DNA of 64,000 nt, taken from contig OX442422.1 of NCBI GenBank assembly GCA_949361645.1, forward strand, positions 4,723,137-4,787,136. The letters run 5' to 3'. Position 1 is the stretch's first letter, and each line of letters opens with the position of its first letter. Positions 12,801 through 22,340 of this stretch are shown here, piece by piece. The DNA is from Spongilla lacustris (taxonomy: Eukaryota; Porifera; Demospongiae; Spongillida; Spongillidae). Under the pieces are notes generated by a model. The model was not told where the DNA came from and did no database searches. It was given only the letters and a program-made list of their open reading frames with translations. The position numbers and the translations under genes are program-made.

Positions 12801-15800
12801 GATGGAATTAAACAATAGCAGCCCCCATTCTTGATGCTGGCACTCATATATAGGTGAAGAAATGCCATATTCAGAGCTACACTGTAGAGGATAGCAGCCG
12901 ATATAAAGTACAATAGCATGGCGTAATTGTTTTATTCCACCATTATTGCTGGAATACGTTCAGGGCTGCATCGGTGGCAGAATAAGATTGTGGAATTGGA
13001 ATTTTAAAGAACTGAATTTTTCAAATAGGAGGGGTTAATATTCTACAGCCAAAATGCATCATTTGGACCCATGCACACATGGTTAAGTGGGTGACAGATA
13101 TTTCCAAAATCATTACTTACATGTAAGGTGCATGAAGAAGTAAGATTCAAATTGTGAATAAGGTAAAGCAGCACATGTGTGCACATTTTACGAAGCAAAT
13201 AGACAATATTGTGTGTGCATGTTTGCACTCTCTCCCCGGGTGTGCATATGAATATCATGCAGTTGTGCACTCTTTCGTGTCTGCTGACAGCAAAGACTAC
13301 CTCAGGACCACCATGTCTGATACAAGACTCAACAATCTTCTTGTTTTTCATGCTCATAAGGATCGCTGTGATTCAGTAGTACTGACTGATTGCATAAATG
13401 ATGTATGTGGCAGGGAACATTCTCTGTATGGGAAGTTTTGAGAGGCATTGTCCTATTAATTAAACCCAAATGTTAGTAATGATGGCATCAAATCATAAAA
13501 AATTAATTGGGTAGTGGGAAGGGATACTGACAAGTAAAGATATTTTAGTATATTTCTTTGTATGTATTTATTAAAATGCAATAAAAATGTGCTGTTGAGA
13601 AGTGAATGTGTTGTTTCAACATTGATTCAGGGGAAAAGTTCAGGGTTGTTTTCACACTCACCACGATGCCAGAGTGAACTGGCTGTGTGCATGCACATTT
13701 AGATGCAACATGCAGAAGGCACTGCCTCGTAACATTAACTGCGTTTAACTCACATTAAACTTCATCTATTAATAATTACTTACTTACTTACGGGGAAACA
13801 ATAAAATGGAATAGTACAAAAATGCATATAGCCATCGTCCTGAACCAAAAACATGTAAGCTTCTGGGGCTTTGCCCCAGACCCCCTAGCCACAATGGGTT
13901 GGGTCAATATGCTAGCCTGACCACTTTCCAACTGCGAGGCCTACATGTACATGTACATGTGTGCATTGTACCCATAATAATGACCGAATTATGTAACCCC
14001 CTCCAGGATGGTCGTACTCCACTTCACTATGCTGTAAAGGGAGGTCATACTACTAGTGTGGAACGTCTCCTTTCCACTCCTGGTATTGATGTGAACATCA
14101 AGGATGGGGTGAGTAGCTTTTTGAATCACACAGATGTGAACATGTACATGTACGTATCTGTGCTAATAAAAACTGTGTTTTGTATGTAATGTCTTTGCTG
14201 TAATATAAGCAACAATAAAGGAGCTATCAGTGTACATGTGCATAGACACACACAAAAGGTATTCAATTTGTTGTCCAAAGACAATTTCTGTCACCACTCA
14301 AACTGGTCAACTTTGGACACATGGTGTGAGCCAATGGAATATCTTGTATACAGATGAGGGAGTTTTTCTTTTACCCGAACATAGCACATTTTATGTAAAG
14401 ATGGCACTAAAAGCAATAATTACTTGGTGGTTTTTTCAATTCAATGTTCATTTACAAAAATGGTACCCTTGTTAATTAATTTTAGCAACATGCATACACA
14501 TAAGGAGGGGGAGGGGCCACATTAGAACTGTGCTGAAGTGACAATAGGGGAGGAGTGGGTTAGTTGAGCCACTTTTTAGGTTTAGGTTTATTCTGCCTCT
14601 GAGGATTGGTATTAAGCAGAGGTTAATTGTCTGATGTAAAGGGGCATCACTTGGGTACATGTCGTAGGAATGTTAGAGACTGGGGATGTACGTGAGAATA
14701 GGGACATTATTAAAAATCAACAGGTGTCAAATGGCACAACTAACCCAGCCAAGTGGGTTAGTTGTGCCAGGTACATGGGTCAGGTGAGCCGTATGCTGCC
14801 TTCAGCCAAAGTTAGTTGCATTGCACAATAATTGCTAACATAAGTAGGCCTAGACCTAATGTTGTCAAATCATTGATCAAAGCAAATTCATACACTAATG
14901 CATGACACTTTGTCAACGACAGCTCTTGAAATTGATCGGCAAGTGTTTTTAACGTGATTCATAGTCATTTTTCCTTTTAGAAATAAAAACAGAATGCTTC
15001 TGAGATTGCTGCATAGCCAAATAAGCATAGCACACTATTTCTGATACATAAATCAATAAATCATTTTAATGCCATACAATTGCAGCTAAAGTGTATGGCT
15101 TATCTAACCTCCTTTGCAAATGGCTCAACTAACCCCACTACTAACTTTTCCTGTATCTAGCTAAGTTGTATAAAAAGGAAGCAAAGTATAGAATTTATTA
15201 TAAACATAAATATAGCTGCATACATGCACTTTCAAACACCCAAGACTGAAACAAGAATATTGTCATTATGTAGAAATTATGAGCGCACAAACCGTAAAAA
15301 CAGAATTTCACTCTGATCATCAAAATTCTTATTTTTGAATTTCATATTCTGATGAATACTAAAACAAAATCCTAAAGTAGGACAAAAAGCTCGTCATAAC
15401 ACTTAATGCCAATATATGTTAACATAATTCAATTATGTTTCTTCATGGAGCTAAAACAGGGGGTGGCTCAACTAACCCAGTGGCTCAACTAACCCACTCC
15501 ACCCTACATGCAAGTATGAATTAGATTAGCTACAGCTGTAGCAGGTTTCATTAGCCATGATCCCCCAGCCTCTGTATACCTACACTACACATAGCCATCC
15601 TCTTTCCTCCTGTTTTCATGCTGCAGCTGAGACACCTGAGGTCTAATCTGTGTATTGTGGTTAATCAGTTATTTGCAACACTTATTGAAATATACTAGTT
15701 GTGTACTTTTATTTAGCAGTTTTGTACATGTAACTTGCAAGGAGCGCGATATTTGACTTGGAACTTCCGCTAGTGCATTTCTGTCTAACAAGGTTCAAAG

Positions 15801-18800
15801 TGCTATTTCATTGCTCCAGCCGCTGCATCACTACTTGAGCACAGCCAGTTAGCCACACTATTAATTGATTAAATCATCCCAATTGTTTTTCACCTCTACA
15901 TTCTGGGAACGTGTTTCTGTAAGTGTTCCATATCTGTAGTGGTACAGTTTGGATAATCCAACCTAACTCATTGAAACTTAGCAATGTACACACACAAAAC
16001 TGTTAATGTTACTACTTCGTGTAGAGCTGGCACCTTTCTGTGCTAATTGGTTATGTCCATTGGTCAGTAATGATCTAGACCATTCTGTGGAGTGCATAAT
16101 TATTAGGGTAAATGTGAGGGCTCTTCTTTCAAGGGCCATCTCAGACACAGGCTACTGATATATTATTTAGTCTAGGTGGTAGGTAAATTTAACGTTATGT
16201 GCTTGTTTATCTGTATTGTACAAGATATTGCCTACTTTAATTATATATAATTTGATAATTATAATTATAATTATATAAATTATAATAATTATATAATATA
16301 GCCACAAATTTATGTCTTCGAGGTTCCCGTGTAAAATGGAGGAGTGCACTGGACATGGTCGATGGCATAGGACCTCCCAGCGTACAAGAATAAGTTTATG
16401 TGTGTGTATATGTGTGCTCAGTTCTCTCATGTTAAAACTTATCACCTACCTATTTTTATGTTTGTTTTTGCCTTATGTAATGTATTCCCTGTTTATTATT
16501 ATGTAGTTGTATTATAACTGAATTATTATTATAATATATAATTATATGTTTGAAGGGCCTTCATGATGTACATGTAGATGTGTGCAGTGAACCCACCAAA
16601 CTATTGTACTTTATGCACTCTAGAATGGTAATACTCCGCTACACTATGCTGCAAAAGAAGGTCATACTGCTTGTGTGGAACGTCTCATTTCCGGTCCTGA
16701 TTTTGATGTGAACACAATGGTGGTGAGTTGTTCTACATGTACATTTATGCATTGTACCTATCATTTATGCTGAACTGTTGTACCAATCATGATACATGTA
16801 TGTATGCACTCCAGAATGGTTGCTCTATATTGCACTATGCTGCAAAGAAGGGTCTAACTACTTCTGTGGAACGTCTCCTTTCCACTCCTGGTATCGATGT
16901 GAATGTTATGGATGGGGTGAGTAGCTTTATGAACTACTCAGATGCAGATGTATATCTCTTGTGAACTTATACATGTACGAGTATGTGCTAATAAGGGATG
17001 GGTACTTGAGTTTTGTATGTAGTGTCTTTGCTGTAATAGAAGCGAAAATAAAGGTTACTATCAGTGTGTGCATAAACACACACAAAAGATATTCATTTTG
17101 TAGTGCAAGAACGATTTCTGTCACCACTCAAACTGGTCACCTTTGGACACATGGTGTGAGTCAAGATGGAACATCTTGTTGTATTCTAGCAAATACAGAT
17201 GAGGGAATTTTCAAACTTACCTAATACAATTAATACTTGCATGTATTGTCACTTCAGCACATGCAGTTCTGATGTAGCCCCTACCCCTCCTTATGTGTAT
17301 GCATGTATGTAAGTAAATTATCAAGGGTAACATTTATTTTTGTAAAGGAGCATTAATTTGAAAACACTATTGCTTTTAGTGCCATCTTTATGTAAAATGG
17401 GCTAGCAGGTTTCATTAGCCATGATCACACTACCTGCACTACTAGAGGGACATGTAGCCATCCTCTTTCTTACTGTTCTTCTGCTGCAGCTGAGACTGAC
17501 CTATATCTTGTGGTTAATTAGTTATTTGCAACACTTATTTAAATATACTAGTCATCACTTGGAAGGAGCGGGATATTTATTTATATTCCCACCTCCACAT
17601 TCTGGGAACATGTTTCTGAAAGTGTTCCAACTCTGCAGTGGTACAGTTTTGATAATCCACACCAAACTCATTGAAACACAGCAATGTACACACATAAAAC
17701 TGTTACTACTTCATGTAGTGCTGGCACCTTTCTGTGCTAATTGGTTATGTCCATTGGTCAGTAATGATCTAGAACATTCTGTGATGTGCATATATATATT
17801 ATATATATTAATAATTATAATTTTAATTATAATTATATGGGACAGTATCCGCGAAAACTTCCTATAACATTATAAAATAATAGTGTTGTAACGTTTGAAT
17901 CGCTACATCGTCCGAACGGTAAAGGCTATGGACTTCCTATTTTTATGACTTCATACTACACCATTGCTCTATGGTAGAATATATTTTGGTGTCTTGCACA
18001 TGCTCCGTGCCTGCATTGCAACGTTTGATACCCCACCGGGTTCAAACCCAACATAACTTTCTGTAGGAGTAATGAAATCGCTTCAAATTCGGTTTGTAGG
18101 TATAGAGGTCCTATACCAATATATTTGTTCTGTTCCTTAATTTTTATGCCGTCCGTTACGGAGATACAGTTGAACAACGCTCTATTCGCGCCAATTATAT
18201 GGGCAAATCGCGTCCCGCTCACTGTATGGGAGGCGGTGACTATATCATTGGCGCTTATCAGGCGGGAAAAAGTGCTCGTAGTTTGTTCAACTGTATCTCC
18301 ATAACGGATGGCATAAAAATTAACGAACCGAACAAATAGATTGGTACATGTATAGGACCTCTATACCTACAAACCGAATTTGAAGCGATTTCATTACTCC
18401 TACAGAAAGTTATGTTGGGTTTGAACCCGGTGGGGTATCAAACGTTGCAATGCTGGCACGGAGCAAGTGCAAGACACCAACCATAGAGCAATGGTGTAGT
18501 ATGAAGTCATGAAAATAGGAAGTCCATAGCCTTTACCGTTCGGACGATGTAGCGATTCAAACGTTACAACACAATTATTTTATAATGTTATAATACATAG
18601 GAAGTTTTCGCGGATACTGTCCCATGTTTGAAGGGCCTTCAAGATGAACATGTATATGTGTGCAGTGTACCCACCAAACTATTGTACTTTATGCACTCTA
18701 GAATGGTAATACTCCAATACAATTTGCTGCAAGGGAAGGTCATACTGCTTGTGTGGAACGTCTCCTATCCACTCCTGGTTTTGACATGAACACGATGGTG

Positions 18801-19001
18801 GTGAGTAGGTCTACATATACATTTGTGCATTGTACCTATCATGTTTGCTGAACTGTTCTACCATACATGTATGCACTCCAGAATGGATGTACTGTATTGC
18901 ACTATGCTGCAAGGGAGGGTCTAACTACTTCTGTTGAACGTCTCCTTTCCACTCATGGTATTGATGTGGGTACTGCATTCCAGGAACTTTTCATGGACTA
19001 A
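705..19001 (+). CDS. Ankyrin-repeat gene, unit 1 (multi-exon, 5' end outside window)
   Basis: Twelve exons are visible: 705-806, 1617-1721, 2220-2324, 2805-2906, 3517-3621, 4082-4183, 5970-6068, 14007-14108, 16624-16722, 16815-16916, 18702-18800 and 18882-19001. Each holds one ankyrin repeat, begins right after an AG acceptor and ends before a GT donor. All are phase 0, so joined they would give 413 residues of ankyrin repeats ending in a short non-ankyrin tail. Ankyrin repeats are protein-binding helix-loop-helix units; no other domain, signal peptide or membrane segment is seen, so the partner and role are unknown. The cap exon should lie upstream of base 1, as judged from units 2 and 4. 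Compared with unit 2 it lacks the exons matching 32481, 34184 and 36857; a transposon and an N gap occupy that place. An hAT element sits in the intron after 5970-6068. It may be a working gene or a decaying copy. Confidence 0.6.
1617..1721 (+). CDS. Unit 1 ankyrin exon (35 codons)
   Basis: It starts WPGDTPLHLAA and ends PGIDVNIKNT. The extra leading codon makes it 35 codons, as in its partner 26509-26613. Donor GTGAGT is at 1722, followed directly by an in-frame TAA, so read-through would truncate the protein. Confidence 0.8.
2220..2324 (+). CDS. Unit 1 ankyrin exon (35 codons)
   Basis: It starts MYAYTPLHLAAEEGHATC. Acceptor CTCCAG ends at 2219 and donor GTAAGT is at 2325, one of the few sites in the set that is not GTGAGT. 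The partner is 27122-27226. Confidence 0.8.
2805..2906 (+). CDS. Unit 1 ankyrin exon (34 codons)
   Basis: It starts YGDTPLHLAARGSHTTC and ends DVNITNM. The acceptor is CTCTAG and the donor GTGAGT is at 2907. The partner 27726-27830 is one codon longer and shares the unusual NITNM ending. Confidence 0.8.
3517..3621 (+). CDS. Unit 1 ankyrin exon (35 codons)
   Basis: It starts CGDTPLHLAASCRGHTTC; the extra residue lies in the first loop (AASCRG). Donor GTGTGT at 3622 is weaker than usual. The partner is 28575-28676 (34 codons). Confidence 0.78.
4082..4183 (+). CDS. Unit 1 ankyrin exon (34 codons)
   Basis: It starts DGNTPLHHAVKGGHTTSV and ends VNIKDG. Acceptor CTCCAG and donor GTGAGT (4184) are both strong. 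The partner is 29189-29290. Confidence 0.8.
4527..4832 (-). CDS. Cys/His-rich reading frame, transposon-like, probably decayed
   Basis: A 101-codon minus-strand frame opens with a cysteine cluster (CSCVRENRPCTNC, then HGHCSN) and continues as a Ser/Pro-rich stretch without recognisable domains. The spacing C-x-C...C-x2-C...H-x-H-x-C suggests a zinc-binding module of the type seen in transposon-borne proteins, but I cannot name the family. An alternative upstream start (MVARTRACCSCDG) is followed by a GTAAGT donor-like site. The Cys-rich part lies inside a 243-bp tandem duplication, so the module is present twice. It is antisense within the intron between exons 4082 and 5970 of ankyrin unit 1. 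Probably a fragment. Confidence 0.25.
   Translation of the reverse strand: MCSCVRENRPCTNCHAAKHGHCSNLHSTTALLPEPLAPSSLSITGINLVRKKHQSPEITTISNPCSQPTSQPPNLVPPRQQSLPLCHLHFHINNLHRRPNT
4689..5173. repeat. Perfect-looking 243-bp tandem duplication
   Basis: Copy A (about 4689-4931) and copy B (about 4932-5174) read identically by eye, starting CCAAATTGATGCCGG and ending GAAGTTGGAAA. The lack of differences suggests a recent event or an assembly artefact. It duplicates the minus-strand Cys-rich coding stretch. Confidence 0.85.
5189..5790. repeat. Second copy of the interspersed element seen at 11589-12286
   Basis: The stretches around 5195-5270 (ending TTGCATTTTCAAG-like sequence) and 5575-5785 match 11950-12030 and 12090-12270 in the same order and orientation. 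The termini with GTGTCCACAAATGAA seen in the other copy are not evident here, so it is an internal, truncated copy. Confidence 0.5.
5970..6068 (+). CDS. Unit 1 ankyrin exon (33 codons, degenerate motif)
   Basis: It begins GGTLLLLAARGCHTTLMKLL. The TPLH signature is replaced by TLLL, and one codon is missing relative to the norm. The partner 30795-30893 has the same 33-codon length and TLLQ, so the change predates the duplication. Donor GTGCGT is at 6069. Confidence 0.75.
6564..9949 (-). mobile_element. Decayed hAT-superfamily DNA transposon
   Basis: The left end reads CAGGGGCGGATG and the right end ATCCACCC (complement GGGTGGAT), imperfect terminal inverted repeats of the hAT type followed inward by long G/C runs. 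CTATA flanks both sides (6559-6563 and 9950-9954), part of a diverged 8-bp target duplication. The uninserted sequence survives in unit 2 at about 31494-31511, which fixes the borders. It lies in the intron downstream of exon 5970-6068 and is antisense to the ankyrin gene. Confidence 0.8.
6802..9408 (-). pseudogene. hAT transposase pseudogene (ZMYM1/TTF-type)
   Basis: Read right to left, pieces of one transposase occur in order. There is a basic N-terminus (MAGGKRKFGLETETDKDKS, 9199-9373) and a segment with HWLNEYIVGLSGHHHR resembling the TTF zinc-finger region (8739-8993). The catalytic core follows (7795-8346) with YFAVIANEVTDSTNN, YDTTSSMSS and CNAHILNL blocks, then CCTRWVERREAYENF (7572-7826). 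Last is the C-terminal hAT dimerisation domain with SSEAERTFSVLRRIKTTF (6802-7314). Frame breaks separate the pieces (near 7320-7570, 7800-7870, 8350-8740 and 9000-9200). The usual DEATD acidic block reads NEVTD, so a catalytic Asp may be lost. There are no introns. It cannot encode an intact enzyme as read; assembly error would have to explain many breaks. Confidence 0.85.
10010..10310 (-). repeat. Repeated block, inverted relative to 22.9-23.3 kb
   Basis: This block matches 31538-31880 in the same orientation and about 22890-23290 in reverse. Shared landmarks are GCTTAGAAAGCTC, TGCACTGTA and CAATCTTTAGC. It contains an 87-codon minus-strand frame (10032-10295) beginning MASEANKLLPIILSLLK that resembles nothing I know and is not conserved as a frame in the other copies. 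Confidence 0.5.
10330..11330. other. About 1 kb with no recognised gene
   Basis: The paralogous stretch at 31.9-32.0 kb lacks this segment, so it is probably an insertion into unit 1. Minus-strand frames at 10650-10997 and 10998-11237 have no recognisable domain. I saw no clear terminal repeats. Confidence 0.4.
11349..11525. mobile_element. Decayed palindromic MITE, copy 3 of a family
   Basis: Its right end reads ATTTTATATCTTG and its interior holds GGATTTGTAGACGAGGG and TTATACATTCATTAA, as in the fuller copies at 19229-19531 and 32017-32293. The sequence just downstream (CATCCTAACCCATCATGTA) also follows the 32-kb copy, so these two are the same insertion duplicated with the locus. Confidence 0.6.
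11589..12286. mobile_element. Non-autonomous TIR element, about 0.7 kb
   Basis: The left end GTGTCCACAAATGAA (11589-11603) is the exact inverse of TTCATTTGTGGACAC at 12272-12286. The interior is AT-rich without an ORF. It lies where unit 1 lacks sequence present in unit 2, next to the assembly gap. Confidence 0.6.
12306..12505. other. Assembly gap (200 N)
   Basis: Exactly 200 N is typical of a scaffold gap of unestimated size. Unit 2 has exons at 32481, 34184 and 36857 in the corresponding interval, so missing exons could be inside it. Confidence 0.95.
12640..13500. repeat. Intronic block duplicated at 37740-38640
   Basis: Both copies share CATGTTTCAGCCCTGTGAAT, ATGCATCATTTGGACCCATG and the TCTTCTTGTTTTTCATGCTC stretch in the same order. 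Short frames here (12514-12834, 13154-13441) are not conserved as frames between copies, so I treat the region as intron. Confidence 0.7.
14007..14108 (+). CDS. Unit 1 ankyrin exon (34 codons)
   Basis: It starts DGRTPLHYAVKGGHTTSV and ends VNIKDG. Acceptor CTCCAG and donor GTGAGT (14109) are present. Its downstream intron matches those after 16815-16916 and 39034-39135; the positional partner in unit 2 is 39034. Confidence 0.8.
14545..15505. mobile_element. TA-flanked TIR element, about 0.96 kb, non-autonomous
   Basis: The termini are inverted: GGAGTGGGTTAGTTGAGCC near 14552-14570 against its complement near 15484-15500. Extra copies of the CTCAACTAACCC motif lie inside both ends. TA borders each side. 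The paralogous introns after 16917 and near 37440 lack it, and the latter shows an intact TA at the insertion point. No coding capacity is seen. The TA target suggests mobilisation by a Tc1/mariner-type transposase. Confidence 0.7.
16241..16305. repeat. AT-rich microsatellite (TAATTATAAT-type)
   Basis: Runs of ATTATAATTATA-like sequence. Similar tracts occur at 17789-17838, 38065-38152 and 38685-38735, at matching places in the duplicated introns. Confidence 0.8.
16624..16722 (+). CDS. Unit 1 ankyrin exon (33 codons)
   Basis: It starts NGNTPLHYAAKEGHTACV and ends FDVNTMV. Acceptor CTCTAG ends at 16623 and donor GTGAGT is at 16723. It is duplicated as 18702-18800; the unit 2 partner is 40115-40213. 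Confidence 0.78.
16815..16916 (+). CDS. Unit 1 ankyrin exon, chimeric (34 codons)
   Basis: The first two thirds (NGCSILHYAAKKGLTTSV) match the terminal exons 18882 and 40295, while the end (DVNVMDG), the donor GTGAGTAGC and the following intron match the exon 14007 type. It therefore reads as a terminal exon whose stop-bearing tail was swapped for an internal exon end. Confidence 0.8.
17839..18623. mobile_element. Foldback-type element with arms of about 380 bp
   Basis: Nearly the whole 785 bp is one inverted repeat, beginning GGGACAGTATCCGCG and ending CGCGGATACTGTCCC. The centre contains TGGGCAAATCGCGTCCCGCT. A second family member is 60191-60981 and a decayed right half lies at 30287-30616. 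The uninserted sequence is preserved at about 16545-16556, showing insertion in the intron before exon 18702. No ORF of its own. Confidence 0.8.
18702..18800 (+). CDS. Unit 1 ankyrin exon (33 codons)
   Basis: It starts NGNTPIQFAAREGHTACV and ends FDMNTMV. It is a near copy of 16624-16722. The H of the usual TPLH motif is Q here, which may weaken the repeat fold. Confidence 0.75.
18882..19001 (+). CDS. Unit 1 terminal ankyrin exon with stop
   Basis: It has 39 codons plus TAA (18999-19001). It starts NGCTVLHYAAREGLTTSV; after the repeat it diverges into the tail GTAFQELFMD. The same tail type ends units 2 and 3. I saw no AATAAA in the next 100 bases. Confidence 0.8.
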   Translation, partial: NGCTVLHYAAREGLTTSVERLLSTHGIDVGTAFQELFMD

Positions 19002-19228
19002 ATTTGATTTATTCCATATTCGAAGTTATCTATTATGTGCATAATTCATGTAAACTGAGCTGTTTTCATTTTCAGTTCTGAGCTATAGCTTAATTACAAC
19101 GCCGCATTCGCATCCAATTTGCTGTTTCTATGGAGACGTAAAATCACTGTGTCCATGTACAACATGTAGTATCTTCTTCTAGCAATATTGTGTGCTTCAA
19201 TGTATCTGTATGTCACCCGTCCCTTTGT

Positions 19229-19531
19229 CAAGATATAAAATTTTAATTAAAATAAAATTGATGATGTAGGATTTGTAGACAGCAATTGAGTAAAAAGTAA
19301 GGAAACAAGGAATTACCGAAATTATACATTCATTAATTTATAAATATTACAGACCTACACTTTGCACAGAATTTCAGCCAAGTAGATTGCTAAATAATGT
19401 AGGTCTGTAATATTTATAACTGTATTAATGAATGTATAATTTCTGAAATTCCTTGTTTCCTTATTTTTACTTAATTGCTGTCTACAAATCCTACATCACC
19501 AATTTTATTTTAATTAAAATTTTACATCTTG
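19229..19531. mobile_element. Palindromic MITE, about 300 bp
   Basis: Left arm CAAGATATAAAATTTTAATT and right arm AATTAAAATTTTACATCTTG are inverted with one mismatch at the ends, and pairing continues through most of the element. It lies just downstream of the unit 1 stop. Related copies are 32017-32293 and 11349-11525. Confidence 0.8.
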
Positions 19532-20290
19532 TTTTGCTCCATTCCCCCCCGGGCGGGTTCCTACTTATATGTTGTATGCATGAGAGCAAACGATCGAAGG
19601 AAGAACTGAAGGGCAACCTTGGAATACTACCCATTTATATAGTGCAATTAATGCAGCATAAGACAGTTAGATCTGCTCACTTGATATCATGAAATCACAC
19701 CAGAGCAACCAAAACTGGTTCATCAGGATCAACCTAAGCATAGCACACACACCCCGTCATGTCATACACAAGAACCTCCATCACAACTACCCCCTCACAG
19801 GATTCAAAGCCGTACGCATGCGTTCATCAAAGCCAGTAGCAAAGGTATCATGGTTAATCGCCATAAATGCCTGTCCTTGTATGATTAAAGCAATTTGTTT
19901 GGTACTCTTGATGTTTGTCAACAAGACGGCGTTAACGCGATAATTAATAATTAATATATCTGTGCAAAGTGTTTATTTTGGCGCCCCTAAACCCCTGCGC
20001 CCGGGGACATATGTCCCCCCCTGCGGCTGGAAACTAAGTCAACAATTAGATCATTTACGGTATTACCATATATTTCTTAACTGATGGCTCATTATAGACA
20101 TCTGATGTTTAAAAGCAAACCATAACTCACCAGAACTAGCAAATCAAACACTGAAAACGAACTCAAACACTGCATTCCTTTTCCTGTCATGTCCAGTCAA
20201 TGCGCACAATTGAAATTCCACATAGATAGCATGCGCATACCGTTTAGCAAGGTCACGCGATACGTATTTAGAAGGAGGGCGTTACTAAAT
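19532..20290. other. Intergenic, no recognised gene
   Basis: Frames at 19453-19943 have no known domain. A C/G-rich patch near 19985-20030 (GCGCCCCTAAACCCCTGCGC) resembles a decayed transposon terminus, without a partner I could find. Confidence 0.4.
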
Positions 20291-20463
20291 GCGACGACGT
20301 AGCCTTTGGTGACTGAACTGGAAGGTATGAGTACTACAGCGATGCTCAGGAGGCATGCGGCTACCAGAATTTACTAACCTGAAGTGGCAACGCATTTTCT
20401 GTCACCACGAACAAGCTGAGCGTATTGCATGAATAATCGACGTACGTTGTGGTTTTGCCCTAG

Positions 20464-22340
20464 GTATGGATTACAATTTCCATACATTGCAGAGTGTGTG
20501 TGCAGAGGCTAACGAAGTACAGGGCAAAGAAAAGAACCAGCTCTGAGTGCATAGCATTCTCAGCTGAGCTGAAAATAGCTTTTGACATTGACACATCTGG
20601 GGATGATGTAACCCTGAGATGTTCTGCATGCAATGTAAGCTGGGTATGTAGAGAACCATCTGTGCCATCACAAAGTGAGTGCATCACAAATGTATAGTGA
20701 TGCTATTTGAGTGGCAAAACAAGTAAACATATGACATCATAAGAGGTCATCTTGAGAAGATTGCCCCTCCTCTAGTTCTCCATAGTGAGCCTAGCCCACC
20801 TTTGGCAAGAGCTAACAACCTATCAATGCTAAAGGAGCTGAAGTGTGCACTGTGCTCCAACACCCTCTCACAGCCACTGGAACTGCTGTGTGGTACATTG
20901 GTGTGCTCCAAATGCCTCCGGGAGTGGATAGCAGCATATGATGCTGTGAACCGTCCATGCTGCTCAGAGGACGGATAGTCCTCTGCTGCTCAGAGATGGT
21001 CCCATGTTGCTCAGTAATGGTCCCATGCTGCCCAGAGGATGGTCCCATGCTGCCCAGAGGATGATCCCCTGCTGCTCAGAGGATGGTTCCCTTCTGATCA
21101 GAGGATGATCCCATGCTGCTCAGAGGACGGTCCCATGCTGCCCAGAGGATGATCCCCTGCTGCTCAGAGGATGGTTCCCTGCTGATCAGAGGATGATCTC
21201 CTGCTGCTCAGAGGATGATCCCCTGCTGCTCAGAGGACAGTCCCATGCTGCTCAGAGGACGGTCCCCTGCTGATCAGAGGATGGTCCCATGCTGCTCAGA
21301 GGATGGCCCCATGCTGCCCAGAGGATGATCCTCTGCTGCTCAGAGGATGATCCCCTGCTGCTCAGAGGATGATCTACTGCTGCTCAGAGGATGATCCCCT
21401 GCCGCTCAGAGGACAGTCCCATGCTGCTCAGAGGACGGTCCCCTGCTGATCAGAGGATGGTCCCCTGCTGCTCAGAGGATGATCCCCTGCTGCTCCGAGG
21501 ATGATCCCCTGCTACTCAGAGGATGGTCCCCTGCTGCTCAGAGGATGATCCCCTGCTGCCCAGAGGAAAATCCCCTGCTGCTCAGAGGACGGTCACCAGG
21601 ATGGTCCCCTAGTCAGACTATCATCAAGTGTGATAATGCTGCTGTCAGATGTTCTGGAGCACTGTATACAGACTGCAGCAGGGATATTAAGGATGGTGAC
21701 TATGAAGAGCATGAGCGTGCACCAACACTTACACCTGAGGAGGAGAAGCAGGCAGCGAGTTTGCTGAAGAGGGTAATCTCTACCAGCTAGTCCTGACAAA
21801 GCCATCATACAACTTGCTACAGGGGAAGCAGTTAAGTGAATGTCAATGACTTGTACAGAGGTTACATAATATATACACTCACTTCTGCCAATGACATTCG
21901 TGCATGTCACCAGAGCTAAACTACAGCTGCCTATTCATCATGGACTAAAGTTCAGGTACATGTATTGCCGGCGATTAAGGCTGGGCTTGCCATACCTTGG
22001 AATACACTGAGGCTTCTAAGGAGGTGTGTCACAACATACAGCAAAGGCTCAATTCTAACTCACTGGTGTTTCAGGTGGCTCAAATCATCAGGAATCTGTC
22101 TGGCTGGTGAGGAAAGGATGCACCACATATCCAGCCAAATTGTTGGCGATAACCCCAAAGGAGAAACAGCCCCCTTTTCAGGGGCCAAGTCAATTCATGC
22201 AAAATTCTTGGCTTGACATTTGCTCCAATCCACAACCACATGCAGAACCTGATGCGCATTGTGCAAGAACACTTACTAAGTATTGAGCCACAATTGGTAG
22301 CTGCCATCCCCCCTCCAGCCAAGAGAGTAAAGAATAAATA
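20464..22340 (+). pseudogene. Transposon-type RING-finger protein, broken by a minisatellite
   Basis: The plus-strand pieces run in order. The first (20494-20697) contains ECIAFSAELKIAFDID and a CSACNVSW pair. The second, about 20715-20979, runs to LKELKCALCSNTLSQPLELL and then LCGTLVCSKCLREW and RPCC, ending at TAG (20977-20979). After a 22-bp minisatellite come acidic and Lys/Leu-rich segments (21620-21790) and a stretch with IPWNTLRLLRRC (from 21965). The cysteine pattern is that of a RING finger, except that the expected CGH triplet reads CGT, so a zinc-binding His is missing. Such RING plus helix-turn-helix-like proteins occur in invertebrate DNA transposons, and a distant likeness to RAG1-type RINGs is possible but unproven. 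Stops and the 22-bp repeat, whose length is not a multiple of 3, make it non-functional as read. Confidence 0.45.
20957..21600. repeat. 22-bp minisatellite, about 29 copies
   Basis: The unit is close to GATGATCCCCTGCTGCTCAGAG, with variants such as GGTCCCATGCTGCCCAGAGGAC. It begins inside the last codons of the RING segment, so it grew from coding sequence. Because the unit is 22 bp, the reading frame rotates with each copy. Confidence 0.9.

Noticed and set aside
17421..17867. 148-codon plus-strand frame with hydrophobic stretches
   Set aside because: It ends in AT microsatellite and foldback arm sequence and is interrupted in the matching intron near 15.5-16.2 kb; treated as chance.
20848..20979. 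A genuine RAG1-type RING gene
   Set aside because: Only the cysteine pattern is suggestive, the His ligand is absent, and the surrounding element is decayed; the RAG link cannot be supported without a profile search.
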